Shown piece after piece: positions 28,324 to 36,767 of a stretch of DNA of 53,081 nucleotides. Every line of letters starts with the position of its first letter. The first letter of the stretch is position 1. The notes beneath the pieces are model-generated. The model saw only the letters and a program-made list of their open reading frames with translations, was not told the DNA's origin and made no database searches. A program made the position numbers and the translations under genes. Source of the DNA: Herbinix sp. (GTDB lineage: Bacteria; Bacillota; Clostridia; Lachnospirales; Lachnospiraceae); NCBI GenBank assembly GCA_029256105.1, contig JAQSYO010000026.1:1-53081 (forward strand), given 5' to 3'.

Positions 28324-29295
28324 CTATTTTAATAATTCACGAAGTATTATTATAGCATTATTTTTATTGCTATCACAGTTTTCTTGATTATTGTATTCTA
28401 CACTCCAAACATATGCATCCATTAAGGAATACGCTAATCTATATATGTTTTTGCGGATTTCTATATTGGCATTTTGATCCTCGATTTGCCCATAACCACG
28501 TAAAAAAGGTTCATTAATTAACCATGGGCTTGCAAATTCAAAGTTAATGTCACCAAAAATTGCTCGATCCGCATCTATGATTGCAGCAACTTCGTAATTT
28601 TGTTCATGGTGCCGAATAAGTATATTACCTGACCACAAATCAGCATGTACTAAATAAGGTGTTTGAACCTCATCCAGTAAATCTTTAAATTTATGAATAG
28701 CTAATTTGCATAAACTAACCTCTTCCTCTTCTAAAATTGAATGTTTTGAAAGTTTTGTACACAACATGGTAATTTCACTAATTATATATTCACTCCAGGA
28801 CGTATATCCATTACCACTAATTATTTCTGAGACTCTTCCAAATTTGTGTGAGGTTATCTTGTGCATTTCTGCGGTGTACTTTCCAATTTGATAATTAATC
28901 TTTTCTTTCATATCATCAGTTAATTCTATTTCTGATAGTGGGCTACTTGCGATATAGTCCACTACCATATAATCACGATTGATTAATTCTTTCGAAATGT
29001 CGCAAACAAGTACCTGTGAACAAGGAATATTCTTTTCATTTAATAATTGATAAACAAATTCTTCTGCACTCATTAAATTATTTTCAAAGGGCAAAAGTAA
29101 TTGTCTATTAACAGGACCAACCCTTAATATAATTTCTTTTGTTTGGTTCAAGAAGGATATGTGATATGTAGTATTAAATAATCCTCCCGACACTAGATTA
29201 GCTTTATATAAATTTGTTTCACCAAAGTGGTGATATATAATTTTGTCCAGTTCCTCACTATTTAATTCTTTATATAAGTTAGACCCTTTATTCAT
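28324..29295 (-). CDS. aminoglycoside phosphotransferase-fold kinase (APH/choline kinase family)
   Basis: A 323-residue cytoplasmic kinase of the APH family (PF01636). The catalytic loop VHADLWSGNILIRHH (residues about 217-231) has the H-x-D-x4-N pattern, and AAIIDADRAIFGDINFEFA supplies the DxD-like metal Asp. The N-terminal lobe is SGGLFNTTYHISF and KEIILRVG, with the likely ATP Lys/Arg region. Such enzymes phosphorylate aminoglycosides, choline, homoserine, fructosamine or similar small molecules; the substrate cannot be read from sequence. It begins the accessory region and is AT-rich like its right-hand neighbours. Confidence 0.75.
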   Translation of the reverse strand: MNKGSNLYKELNSEELDKIIYHHFGETNLYKANLVSGGLFNTTYHISFLNQTKEIILRVGPVNRQLLLPFENNLMSAEEFVYQLLNEKNIPCSQVLVCDISKELINRDYMVVDYIASSPLSEIELTDDMKEKINYQIGKYTAEMHKITSHKFGRVSEIISGNGYTSWSEYIISEITMLCTKLSKHSILEEEEVSLCKLAIHKFKDLLDEVQTPYLVHADLWSGNILIRHHEQNYEVAAIIDADRAIFGDINFEFASPWLINEPFLRGYGQIEDQNANIEIRKNIYRLAYSLMDAYVWSVEYNNQENCDSNKNNAIIILRELLK

Positions 29296-29566
29296 TCTTT
29301 TATCCTTTCTAATATCTTAAATTCTTCCAAAATCCTAGATTTCTTCTTAATATAATGCAATTGGTTATTAACTATTTACGATACTTGACTATATATCTAA
29401 GCCAAACTGTATAATCAACAGGAACAATTTTATCAATTTTGAACCTTATTTTTATGTACTGCAATCATCTTATTTACGTTATAGTTATCATATAACAAAA
29501 ATAATTATAATGCTACTCGCAATTACATATATCTTCCAACGAAAGATGTTCTGAAGTAACACTACT

Positions 29567-29716
29567 TCATTCGTCCCTTAAATAATCGTATATTTCAATC
29601 TTCTCACCATCCGTTTTAATCGTAATTGCTCCACGCTCATATGTGATTTTTACAGCACTCCCTATTTTCTTTAATCTAGTAAGCAGTTCCATATGAGGAT
29701 GCCCATAACTATTCAT
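29567..29716 (-). pseudogene. remnant of a ComEC/metallo-beta-lactamase-fold protein, C-terminal end only
   Basis: Forty-nine open codons begin MNSYGHPHMELLTRLKKIGS and end KIEIYDYLRDE. The NSYGHPH-x-E-x-L-x-R-L-K pattern followed by GAITIKTDG matches the last 45 or so residues of ComEC-type DNA-uptake proteins and related stand-alone hydrolases. Nothing recognisable precedes it: the frame closes at a TAA 14 codons further up and the zinc-binding motifs are missing. The homology ends exactly at one copy of an 11-bp direct repeat. I read it as the stump of a gene cut by an insertion or deletion; the family assignment is from memory. Confidence 0.5.
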
Positions 29717-29764
29717 TAGGGCAACGATTTTAATACAATTAAACGATGAGCACCATTAGGGCAA
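29714..29764. repeat. 11-bp direct repeat at the end of the ComEC-like remnant
   Basis: CATTAGGGCAA occurs at 29714-29724 and again at 29754-29764, with a 40-bp offset. The first copy coincides with the point where the ComEC-like homology stops; the second abuts a strong terminator. It may be an insertion or recombination scar. Confidence 0.5.
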
Positions 29765-29811
29765 AAAATGCACACCCTACAGTATAACGATACTGAACAG
29801 TGTGCATTTTT
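29764..29811. terminator. strong terminator after the ADP-ribosyltransferase-like gene
   Basis: AAAAATGCACAC (29764-29775) and GTGTGCATTTTT (29800-29811) form a perfect 12-bp stem. T-rich runs follow on both strands. It lies about 115 bp beyond the stop of the minus-strand gene ending at 29927. Confidence 0.8.
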
Positions 29812-29926
29812 GATATTTTTATAATCTTCAAGATACTAAAGTACATCCTAGCAAATAAAAATATATTTCCACTTAAGGTACTGTTACTAATAACACATCT
29901 AAAAAACAGACACCTGTCATAATTCT

Positions 29927-30880
29927 CTACAGTCTTTTAATTTCATCCGGTGTCAACCACACTAACACTTCTTTTTCATCTGTATCAAAGCATGCCATTA
30001 TTTTTTCCTTAGAGATTATTGCACTAAACAATTGACCTGAATTATATTTTTTTGCAATGCTTATATCAAGAGTCCATGAAATGCGAGGAATCACTTCATT
30101 TGCATCTGTTCCTCTAAAAATCGTAATTCTGTTTGGAAGATTTTCATATATTCTCATTTCTGCATTGCTCATAAGTTCTTCTTTACTTAACCCATCAAAA
30201 ACCGCATGGAGTGTCTCGTTTGTTACTCCGAAAGAGTCACAGATATATATTTGTTTTGCACAATACGCATATATATTATTGGGTATTTCATTTTTAAACT
30301 TAAGTATTCTAACAAAATTTTCTTCTCGTGTTAAACCTATACGCACAATTGGACCTATTTCTGGATACTTTTCAAGTTCATTAATAATTTTTTCTTCTTC
30401 GTCCAGTTCTATTTCTCTATACGTTTCTCCTCGATAACATATATTATACAAGGCCTCTTTTATTGGTAATGGCATGTCATACCATATATTTCTACAAGCA
30501 TGAATTATCCAATCATAGAAAAGAACAATATGATTTATTCCAGTTGTTCTATATGCTACTGGCACTATAAAATCAACAAAAAGAAGAACAATCTGTTTCT
30601 GCGTAAGAAATTCCACTGAATTCTTCTCCTTGATTTCGCATAATAGTACCCCCACCTTCTTAGAAAAAAATCTATCTATATCTCCATTATCACTCAAATC
30701 ACAGTTCAAAGCCTTAGGAAAATCATGCAAGCATTCGTTCAATTTATCCTTCAATTGCTTTCCATAGTTTATTTTAAATTTGAAACACAAAAATAAATTT
30801 CGCAACCCTTTAGTTTTCTCCGCTACTTTTGATGTCGTACCTTCGAATTCATTCAAATCTCCAAAAAAATCATTTTCCAT
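29927..30880 (-). CDS. protein with ADP-ribosyltransferase-like C-terminal domain
   Basis: A 317-residue protein with no signal peptide. The last 70 residues fit the R-S-E class of ADP-ribosyltransferase folds: NRITIFRGTD (Arg256), then ISWTLDISIAKKYN (S-x-T-like strand at about 268-270), then DTDEKEVLVWL (E-x-E at about 302-304). The N-terminal 240 residues are helical and not recognised. This fold is common in toxins, phage effectors and some defence proteins, and an accessory island fits any of these. GGGGG precedes the ATG and a strong terminator follows. The fold is inferred from three short motifs; catalytic activity is not established. Confidence 0.5.
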   Translation of the reverse strand: MENDFFGDLNEFEGTTSKVAEKTKGLRNLFLCFKFKINYGKQLKDKLNECLHDFPKALNCDLSDNGDIDRFFSKKVGVLLCEIKEKNSVEFLTQKQIVLLFVDFIVPVAYRTTGINHIVLFYDWIIHACRNIWYDMPLPIKEALYNICYRGETYREIELDEEEKIINELEKYPEIGPIVRIGLTREENFVRILKFKNEIPNNIYAYCAKQIYICDSFGVTNETLHAVFDGLSKEELMSNAEMRIYENLPNRITIFRGTDANEVIPRISWTLDISIAKKYNSGQLFSAIISKEKIMACFDTDEKEVLVWLTPDEIKRL

Positions 30881-30959
30881 AATTTATATTTCCCCCTTCT
30901 AATCTTTGGTATGTTAACAATATCAACAAGCAGAATTTTATACAAAGTAGAAAAATAAC

Positions 30960-31655
30960 TCACTCATCTTTTTTCAAAAGGATTTCTCTCTCTATAAGAA
31001 TACCTATGTAATTTTTCAACCAAATATCTATATTCTTTGGAACTCCATATTTAACATTACCGGTTTGCGCTAAATCCTTTATATTTCTTCTACATATAGA
31101 TTCATTGAATAACATTGTTAACTTTTCATCCGAAATCCACTTTATAAATTGTTTATCATCATTTTCAAAAACAAAAGAAAAATCGCCGCCTTGTAAACAT
31201 TCATATAGAAAGTACGGCATATAATCATAATATGGCTTCTTTCCTCGCTCACGATTAAGCTTTCTTATTGGAAGAATCATAACATTTGCTCTAGTTTGGC
31301 CCAGTTCAAACAAAGTAATTAGGCTCAAAACTTCTGGTTTGTTTATAGGCAACAACCCTTCGAGAACATTTTCTATTATTATAGCTTTTAAAAACCCTAT
31401 ACTCTTTTCAACTTTTCCATACTTTTGCAATTTTGAATAACCGTTGATTCTTACAAGAGTAAATCTTAACGGAGTCCAAAGTGAGAATATGGTATCAGCT
31501 AGCAAATCACCGTCAGTTAATACACAATCAAGATCATGTTCTTTTCTGAATTCATCATGTAGTACCGGATTCTCACTATATTTACATTTCGGTGAATTCT
31601 CCAAATACAATATCCATGCATTTATCTTATTCCTAATTGGTTTGTATTCTTCCAT
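30960..31655 (-). CDS. unrecognised accessory protein
   Basis: The 231-residue product starts MEEYKPIRNKINAWILYLEN; AAGGAA lies 4-8 nt before the Met at 31655, so I use it rather than the frame's earlier start at 31700. It has no signal peptide, no clear membrane helix and no motif I know. It is rich in Leu, Ile and Lys, with many aromatic residues (YYDYMPYFLYECLQGG at about 150-165). It lies 79 bp upstream of the ADP-ribosyltransferase-like gene and 51 bp downstream of the next small gene, so the three may form one operon. Confidence 0.6.
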   Translation of the reverse strand: MEEYKPIRNKINAWILYLENSPKCKYSENPVLHDEFRKEHDLDCVLTDGDLLADTIFSLWTPLRFTLVRINGYSKLQKYGKVEKSIGFLKAIIIENVLEGLLPINKPEVLSLITLFELGQTRANVMILPIRKLNRERGKKPYYDYMPYFLYECLQGGDFSFVFENDDKQFIKWISDEKLTMLFNESICRRNIKDLAQTGNVKYGVPKNIDIWLKNYIGILIEREILLKKDE

Positions 31656-31706
31656 CACATTCCTTTCCCATATCCAAATATGAGTATTTAATAACGTCAA
31701 GATTAA

Positions 31707-32159
31707 CTAATTAAAGTATTTCATCAAATAATCAAGTAATTCCCCTCTAACCTTATTCCCATGATTTTGCTTTTCATTAAGTCCAAGCGCTGTTAAATCA
31801 TTTTTAGACAAAGACCCATCAGGACACTCGCTTTCTAGTTTTAATTCCATATACATTTCCGTTACACCATTGTCTTTTATAGCATTGATTTCATACTTAT
31901 CAATAACCCTTATTTTACGAACAATGTTGCATTTTACTATTTTACACAAATACTTAATTTGGTTTTCTTGATTATTTTTTTGATTGTTTAGAAGGATAAA
32001 AGCAAAATCGCCAACCTTTACCTTCATTTTTTGCCCCCGAGTGTACTGGCTCTGCAAAAATCCGCCTTCATTTTTCAATGCCCCTTCAACATCATAAGCA
32101 TATGCTCCAGCAACCCTTGGCCAAGTATCCATTTCAATTATTCGATATTCTATACCCAT
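31707..32159 (-). CDS. unrecognised accessory protein, possibly PUA/EVE-like
   Basis: The 150-residue product starts MGIEYRIIEMDTWPRVAGAY at 32159, where GGAGG stands 8 nt upstream; the frame is open 19 codons further but without a ribosome site. The segment MKVKVGDFAFILLNNQ followed by IKYLCKIVKC (residues about 44-75) has the beta-rich look of EVE/PUA-type RNA- or modified-base-binding domains often found with restriction systems, but the similarity is weak. It heads a possible three-gene operon with the two genes to its left. Confidence 0.5.
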   Translation of the reverse strand: MGIEYRIIEMDTWPRVAGAYAYDVEGALKNEGGFLQSQYTRGQKMKVKVGDFAFILLNNQKNNQENQIKYLCKIVKCNIVRKIRVIDKYEINAIKDNGVTEMYMELKLESECPDGSLSKNDLTALGLNEKQNHGNKVRGELLDYLMKYFN

Positions 32160-32315
32160 AAATCTTTCCTCCTGATTATAATAAAAAAAGACGTTATCAA
32201 AAACACATGACTTCATTAACTCGCCATACTGTTTTATTTAACATCTTACCCTAGTGCTTGGCTTATCCAAGCGGTATTTAATATACCCTTATTATAGATA
32301 CATAACATAATTTTG

Positions 32316-32737
32316 TCAATCATTTTTATGATAAAAACCGCTCAAATAATCAGAAGAATCAGAAGGCCTAACAACATTAATGTCTTCATTCTCAGCAACC
32401 AATAGAATATGTAATCCAACCAATTTTCTAAAATAATCCGATATTAACCCACACTGTCTCTTGTACTTTTCTTGATTTGGAACGGCAATTGCATAGATTG
32501 TATTATCATCTTTCATACTTTTTACAAGCTGACCTAGACAGGTGTTGAAATCAGTTCCAATTGCCGAAGTTAAACCCTTCGCTTCAATAATCCATCTCTC
32601 CCCTTCCTTTTCAGCAATTAAATCGACTTGTTCTTTGGTTTTCAACTCATAACCCAACTTGCTGAAGTATTTTCAATAGACTCTTGAACAAAGGCTTCAT
32701 AAGGATAGCAATTTTCATTTTTATATTTTTTGTCCAT
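32316..32737 (-). pseudogene. frameshifted PD-(D/E)xK-type nuclease gene
   Basis: From an ATG at 32737 with GGGAGAG upstream the frame reads MDKKYKNENCYPYEAFVQES and then stops early (VMS, stop). One frame over, YFSKLGYELKTKEQVDLIAE continues to the stop at 32316. The switch falls in the run of four T at 32670-32673 (A4 on the coding strand); one extra A would join both halves into about 140 residues. The intact protein would carry VDLIAEKEGERWIIEAKG (D-x(n)-E-x-K nuclease motif) and CLGQLVKSM, as in stand-alone restriction-like endonucleases. The gene seems inactivated; a functional slip at A4 is less likely. Confidence 0.65.
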
Positions 32738-32961
32738 ACTCGTTCTCTCTCCCAACTCTACTTTCATTATTATAATGCAAATCACATTTCACATCAAATA
32801 TATTTATGTCTAGAAATAGGAAAAAACAATCTAGATTATGAAAAATCATAAATCGTAAATTGCATTCTAACCAATAATTAAAATCAGCCTTTTGTATTTC
32901 TTCTATATTAATATTATTTTTTCAAAATAAAGACCGGAAATTTCACCGGCCATTATTTCCC

Positions 32962-34527
32962 CTAAACTGCTATTTCTGTTCCATCCTTAAATGTGACTCT
33001 GACATCCTGTTTGCTGTAGACCGTTACAAAATCCACCAATCCACTCCAAAGACTACCATCGAATTCCGTAAGAGCATCGTTCTGCTCCGCAAGACAGGAA
33101 ATATATCTCCTGAGGATTTCAGCTTTGGCATTTCTTTCATTAATCTTTATCTGTAAGTCATCATACTTATCTTTCTTAGATTCATACTTCTCAATCATGC
33201 TTTCGTAGCGTATCTGGTATTCTTCCTGGTTCTGTGCCACATGAGCATTTCGGTTGATGAGGTCTTGGGTCAATTCTACAAGTATCGCAATTTCATCCAT
33301 CAGGTTTTTCGCCTGCTCCTCATGAGATGTGGTATCACACAGGGTTTGAATAATAATATTTATATTACTGAATATCTCATTCTTTTCCGGCATCAGCTTA
33401 TTGAAAGCGGACACGAAGATGTCCTTTATCTGCTGTTCAGTAAGATGTGGTGTGGTGCATTTGCATTCGCCATTGAATTTTTGATTACATTGGAATATCA
33501 CTTTGCGGTACTTGTCATTAGAATGCCATATCTTCGAACCGAACCAACTTCCACAATCTCCGCACTTTATTTTTGATGAAAAAATACTGACTCCACTGTG
33601 CTTGCTACTCGAACTGTTTCTTCTCAAAATCTCGGCCTGCACCAGTTCGAACACTGTAGGAGATATAATTGCCTCATGGTGACCTTCAACATAATACTGT
33701 TGAATTTCTCCTTCATTTTTTTTCAGCTTTTTCGTAAGGAAGTCCGTAGTGTAATACTTCTGCAAAAGTGCGTCACCTTTGTATTTCTCATTTTCAAGAA
33801 TACTCATAACCACATCATGATGCCATTTTTTCTTGTGCATCGGAGTTGGTACACCCATTTCAGACAGTTTATTTGCTATGGTAAAAGCAGAATAACCCTC
33901 AAGGAACCACTTATAAATCAACCTTACTGTATCCGCTTGTTTCTCATTTACCTTGAATCCTTTTTCATATCCAAGAAAATTCTTATAGGCAACACTCGCG
34001 TGGCCATCCGCAAATCTCTTTCTCTGACCCCAGGTTGTATTTTCCGAAATACTTCGACTTTCCTCCTGAGCCAATGAGGACATTATTGTAATAAGAAGTT
34101 CCCCTTTGGCATCGAGGGTCCAGATATTTTCCTTTTCAAAATAAATCTCAACCCCATGTTCCTTCAGCTTTCGTACCGTGATTAATGAATCTACGGTGTT
34201 TCGAGCAAATCTGCTCACTGACTTGGTAATGATTAAGTCAATCTTTCCTGCAAGAGCATCTTCAACCATCTGATTAAAACCGTCACGGTGTTTGGTGTTC
34301 GTTGCGGTGATACCTTCATCGCTATACATCTCTACAAATTCCCAATCCTCACGGCTTTTAATGTATTCTTGATAATAATCCATCTGGGCTTCATAGCTTG
34401 TTGCCTGTTCTTCACTATCTGTAGAAACACGAGCGTATCCTGCCGCCTTTCTTTTCTTCTTTGTATTAATAGGCTCTGCGGTAAATTGTCTTAGAGATGC
34501 AGGAATAACCATTACTCTCTTTGCCAT
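32962..34527 (-). CDS. large serine recombinase A
   Basis: A 521-residue recombinase. The resolvase-type catalytic domain starts AAGYARVSTDSEEQATS, with the nucleophile Ser in ARVST (residue about 35), and includes YSDEGITATNTKHRDGFN and KSVSRFARNTVDSL. The recombinase domain follows (NEKQADTVRLIYKWFLEGYS), then a zinc ribbon (IKCGDCGSWFG ... FQCNQKFNGECKC) and a long coiled coil (about residues 400-470). This is the full integrase architecture used by phages and ICEs. It overlaps the upstream recombinase gene by 16 nt, with GGGAG 10 nt before its ATG inside that gene, so the two are co-translated. Confidence 0.93.
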   Translation of the reverse strand: MAKRVMVIPASLRQFTAEPINTKKKRKAAGYARVSTDSEEQATSYEAQMDYYQEYIKSREDWEFVEMYSDEGITATNTKHRDGFNQMVEDALAGKIDLIITKSVSRFARNTVDSLITVRKLKEHGVEIYFEKENIWTLDAKGELLITIMSSLAQEESRSISENTTWGQRKRFADGHASVAYKNFLGYEKGFKVNEKQADTVRLIYKWFLEGYSAFTIANKLSEMGVPTPMHKKKWHHDVVMSILENEKYKGDALLQKYYTTDFLTKKLKKNEGEIQQYYVEGHHEAIISPTVFELVQAEILRRNSSSSKHSGVSIFSSKIKCGDCGSWFGSKIWHSNDKYRKVIFQCNQKFNGECKCTTPHLTEQQIKDIFVSAFNKLMPEKNEIFSNINIIIQTLCDTTSHEEQAKNLMDEIAILVELTQDLINRNAHVAQNQEEYQIRYESMIEKYESKKDKYDDLQIKINERNAKAEILRRYISCLAEQNDALTEFDGSLWSGLVDFVTVYSKQDVRVTFKDGTEIAV

Positions 34528-36026
34528 GTCTTTACATCTCCCTTCTTGAAATAAAAATCCACTCTGTCATTGAATACCACAGCCTTTTCAATCTCGCAAT
34601 AGAATCTCATTTCATAATTGTCATCTGTTCCAAGAATGCTGATGCTTGCTTTTATCAGCTCATCTTCCGTGATGTAACTGATGGAACAGGTATCCTTATC
34701 CGTTTTTTTTGCAGCACAAATCCAACACTTGTCATACCCCTTCTTACAGCAATTCATCCTCACAAATGTGCATCCGCATTCTCCGCACTGCACCTTTCTT
34801 GAAAAGCAATGCTTGTTATAGCCACCCTTCGGGTATCTCCTTAAGTAGGTTTTGACGTTTCCACCTTTCATGCAGAATTCGATGCGGTCATCAAACATTA
34901 CAATTTTGTCCAAGATGTCCCTTTTTCCAAGAATGCCTTCCATAATCTCCTTCAGTTCATACTCCCTTATCGGCAACAAATCACACTTCTTTGTTTTCCG
35001 ATTGTTGCATTCAATATGTATATAACGTCCTTTGTTATTGCTACGTTCAACATGGTTACATGCATATGCACATTTTCCGCATTTGATTATTCCGGCAAAG
35101 AATGTCTTTTTGTACCCTGCGTTAGCAGCCGTTCTCGCTCTTCTATTTAGCCTTTCCTGAACCGCCTCGAAATCTTCACGGCTAATAATTGCCTCGTGTG
35201 CATCGGAAACTATATACTTTGGAACTTCCCCATTATTGACTTTTGGTCTTTGTACCATTGGCGAGAAATATCTTTGAAGAATTATGTCACCCTTATAGGT
35301 TTCGCTTGTGAGAATCCGTCTGATTGTAGTTCTTCCTAGCAATTTTCCTCTTAAAGCTGTAACATCCTTTTCTGCCAGCTCCTCGGCAAGACCTTTTATG
35401 GATGCTCCGCTTAGGTATTGATTGTAAATATAACGAACCCAAACTGCTTCTTCTTCATTTATAATGCACTTGCCAGTTTCAGCGTCCCAGTCATAGCCAA
35501 AACAGCGGAGATCTGTATTTGGCTCTCCTTTTTCAAACTTCTTCTTAATTGCCCATTTCTCATTTCTTGAAATGCTCTCACTTTCTTCCTGGGCAAAAGA
35601 TGCCAGAAGTGTAAGGAGCAATTCTCCGTCTTTGGAAAATGTAGAAATATTCTCTCGCTCAAATCTAACCTCAACACCTATGTCTTTCAAGTGTCGAACT
35701 GTATCGAGAAGGTCTACTGTATTTCTTGCAAATCTGCTGATTGACTTTACAAGGACAATATCAATAATTCCAGTATTACAGTCAGATATCAATCTGTTGA
35801 ACTCAGAACGGTTCTTCTTCTCAGTTCCTGTTTTTCCTTCATCGGCGTATACCCCTGCATATTCCCAATCCGGATTCTTCTGAATTAATGAACTATAATA
35901 ACTGATTTGTGAAGACAGGGAATGAAGTAACTGCTCACAGTCCATGGATACTCTGGCATATGCAGCCACCCTTTTTCTTTTTTCTAAACATGGCAGGCGA
36001 GGCTCAATTTTGCTTATTTTCGGCAT
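34512..36026 (-). CDS. large serine recombinase B with duplicated zinc-ribbon region
   Basis: A 504-residue recombinase with the catalytic start AAYARVSMDCEQLLHS (nucleophile Ser at about 27), YADEGKTGTEKKNRSEFN and KSISRFARNTVDLL, then the recombinase domain (NEEEAVWVRYIYNQYLSGAS). Its C-terminal half is unusual: a first zinc ribbon (IKCGKCAYACNHV ... ECNNRKTKKCDLLPI) with a helical and strand unit ending DRIEFCMKGGNVKTY, and a second copy (VQCGECGCTFVRM ... CWICAAKKTDKDTC) ending DRVDFYFKKGDVKTW. The long coiled coil of the partner enzyme is lacking. It starts 35 nt after the SHOCT-like gene and overlaps recombinase A. Confidence 0.92.
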   Translation of the reverse strand: MPKISKIEPRLPCLEKRKRVAAYARVSMDCEQLLHSLSSQISYYSSLIQKNPDWEYAGVYADEGKTGTEKKNRSEFNRLISDCNTGIIDIVLVKSISRFARNTVDLLDTVRHLKDIGVEVRFERENISTFSKDGELLLTLLASFAQEESESISRNEKWAIKKKFEKGEPNTDLRCFGYDWDAETGKCIINEEEAVWVRYIYNQYLSGASIKGLAEELAEKDVTALRGKLLGRTTIRRILTSETYKGDIILQRYFSPMVQRPKVNNGEVPKYIVSDAHEAIISREDFEAVQERLNRRARTAANAGYKKTFFAGIIKCGKCAYACNHVERSNNKGRYIHIECNNRKTKKCDLLPIREYELKEIMEGILGKRDILDKIVMFDDRIEFCMKGGNVKTYLRRYPKGGYNKHCFSRKVQCGECGCTFVRMNCCKKGYDKCWICAAKKTDKDTCSISYITEDELIKASISILGTDDNYEMRFYCEIEKAVVFNDRVDFYFKKGDVKTWQRE

Positions 36027-36061
36027 ATAATCCCTCCTTGTCAGTGATACATTTTCCCGTA

Positions 36062-36247
36062 CTATCGATCATTTATCAAGTTAATGTCGGCAAATAAACT
36101 ACCCAAAGATGGACTATATTTTTGGGTGAAAATTGTATCAATTAGCCCATACTCTTCCTTATTAATAACTCCTTGCTTTAAGAGGTTCTTTGTAAGACTC
36201 ATTGTAGTCTGATACAGTATTTCATTCCGAAACTGCTCTTCACTCAA
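36062..36247 (-). CDS. small SHOCT-like protein of the recombinase module
   Basis: A 61-residue protein starting at a TTG (36247), with GGAGG 8 nt upstream inside the preceding gene and an 8-nt overlap with it. The C-terminal half, NLLKQGVINKEEYGLIDTIF followed by TQKYSP, matches the SHOCT pattern (short helical domain, L-x(2)-G-I-I-x(2)-E-E-Y/F). Proteins of this type often precede serine recombinases in Firmicutes elements; they may be recombination directionality or oligomerisation partners, which is an inference. The frame is open to 36358, but the upstream part is the shadow of the HTH gene. Confidence 0.65.
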   Translation of the reverse strand: MSEEQFRNEILYQTTMSLTKNLLKQGVINKEEYGLIDTIFTQKYSPSLGSLFADINLINDR

Positions 36248-36671
36248 CCTGTCCACCTCCAAATCGTGTAGCCACATAACATTCATGGCTGCAATATTTC
36301 CTATGAGAATTACCATAGACCGAAAATGACTTTCCACAGCGCGGACAGATGTACTCATACACAGCTTTAAGTTTTACCTTATCAAGATTTTTGTTCCACC
36401 ACTTCATTCTGCACTTGTTAGAGCAAAACTTTTTCTCTTTCCTTCCTGGGTTCTGCTCCACTGAAAGACCACAGCACATACATAAGTGTATTCCACCATC
36501 TGCTTGAATCTGTGTTTTGGCTGCCTCCACTGCTGCCATTCCAGTCAGATTGTTTCTTCTACAAAAGGACTTTACTGTATTTTCTGAAACACCAAGTACT
36601 TGAGCAACTCTGATATAGCCGTACCCATTAGCACGTAACTTTGTAATTTGAACTTTCTGTTCTTCCGTCAT
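36240..36671 (-). CDS. HTH and double zinc-ribbon DNA-binding protein
   Basis: A 143-residue protein. Residues 1-40 form a sigma/resolvase-type helix-turn-helix (EEQKVQITKLRANGYGYIRV, then AQVLGVSENTVKSFCRRNN). Two zinc-binding knuckles follow: CMCCGLSVEQ ... KFCSNKCRMKWW (about 64-91) and CPRCGKSFSVYGNSHRKYCS with HECY (about 109-132). It heads the recombinase module, with GGGAGGTG before the ATG, and overlaps the SHOCT-like gene. It is probably a regulator of the module or a recombination accessory factor; the palindrome at 36740-36749 is a possible target. Confidence 0.75.
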   Translation of the reverse strand: MTEEQKVQITKLRANGYGYIRVAQVLGVSENTVKSFCRRNNLTGMAAVEAAKTQIQADGGIHLCMCCGLSVEQNPGRKEKKFCSNKCRMKWWNKNLDKVKLKAVYEYICPRCGKSFSVYGNSHRKYCSHECYVATRFGGGQVE

Positions 36672-36724
36672 TAGAAATGCACCTCCCTTTGTAAAACTTC
36701 AGTTGTAGGAGCCTTATGTGCATT

Positions 36725-36765
36725 AGGTATCATTGGTATTGACGCGTCAGTTACCTTCGTTACTT
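36725..36765. promoter_or_regulatory. imperfect inverted repeat centred on TGACGCGTCA
   Basis: The perfect 10-bp palindrome TGACGCGTCA (36740-36749) is flanked on both sides by GGTA-type arms: AGGTATCATTGGTAT on the left and, read from the other strand, AGTAACGAAGGTAAC on the right. It lies about 70 bp before the HTH/zinc-ribbon gene. It could be an operator for that protein, or a recombinase binding site of attachment-site form. Confidence 0.5.
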
Positions 36766-36767
36766 GC

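Noticed and set aside
29296..29566. Small gene or RNA between the APH-fold kinase and the ComEC-like stump
   Set aside because: No open frame with a ribosome site, no hairpin plus T-tract and no convincing promoter spacing; I see nothing here.
32738..32961. Left attachment site of the prophage next to the recombinase stop
   Set aside because: The 224 bp are AT-rich with no inverted repeat of attachment-site form and no match to the other end, which is outside the window.
34512..36026. Transposon resolvase rather than integrase-type recombinase
   Set aside because: Length of about 500 residues with recombinase and zinc-ribbon domains is that of large serine recombinases; resolvases are about 200 residues.
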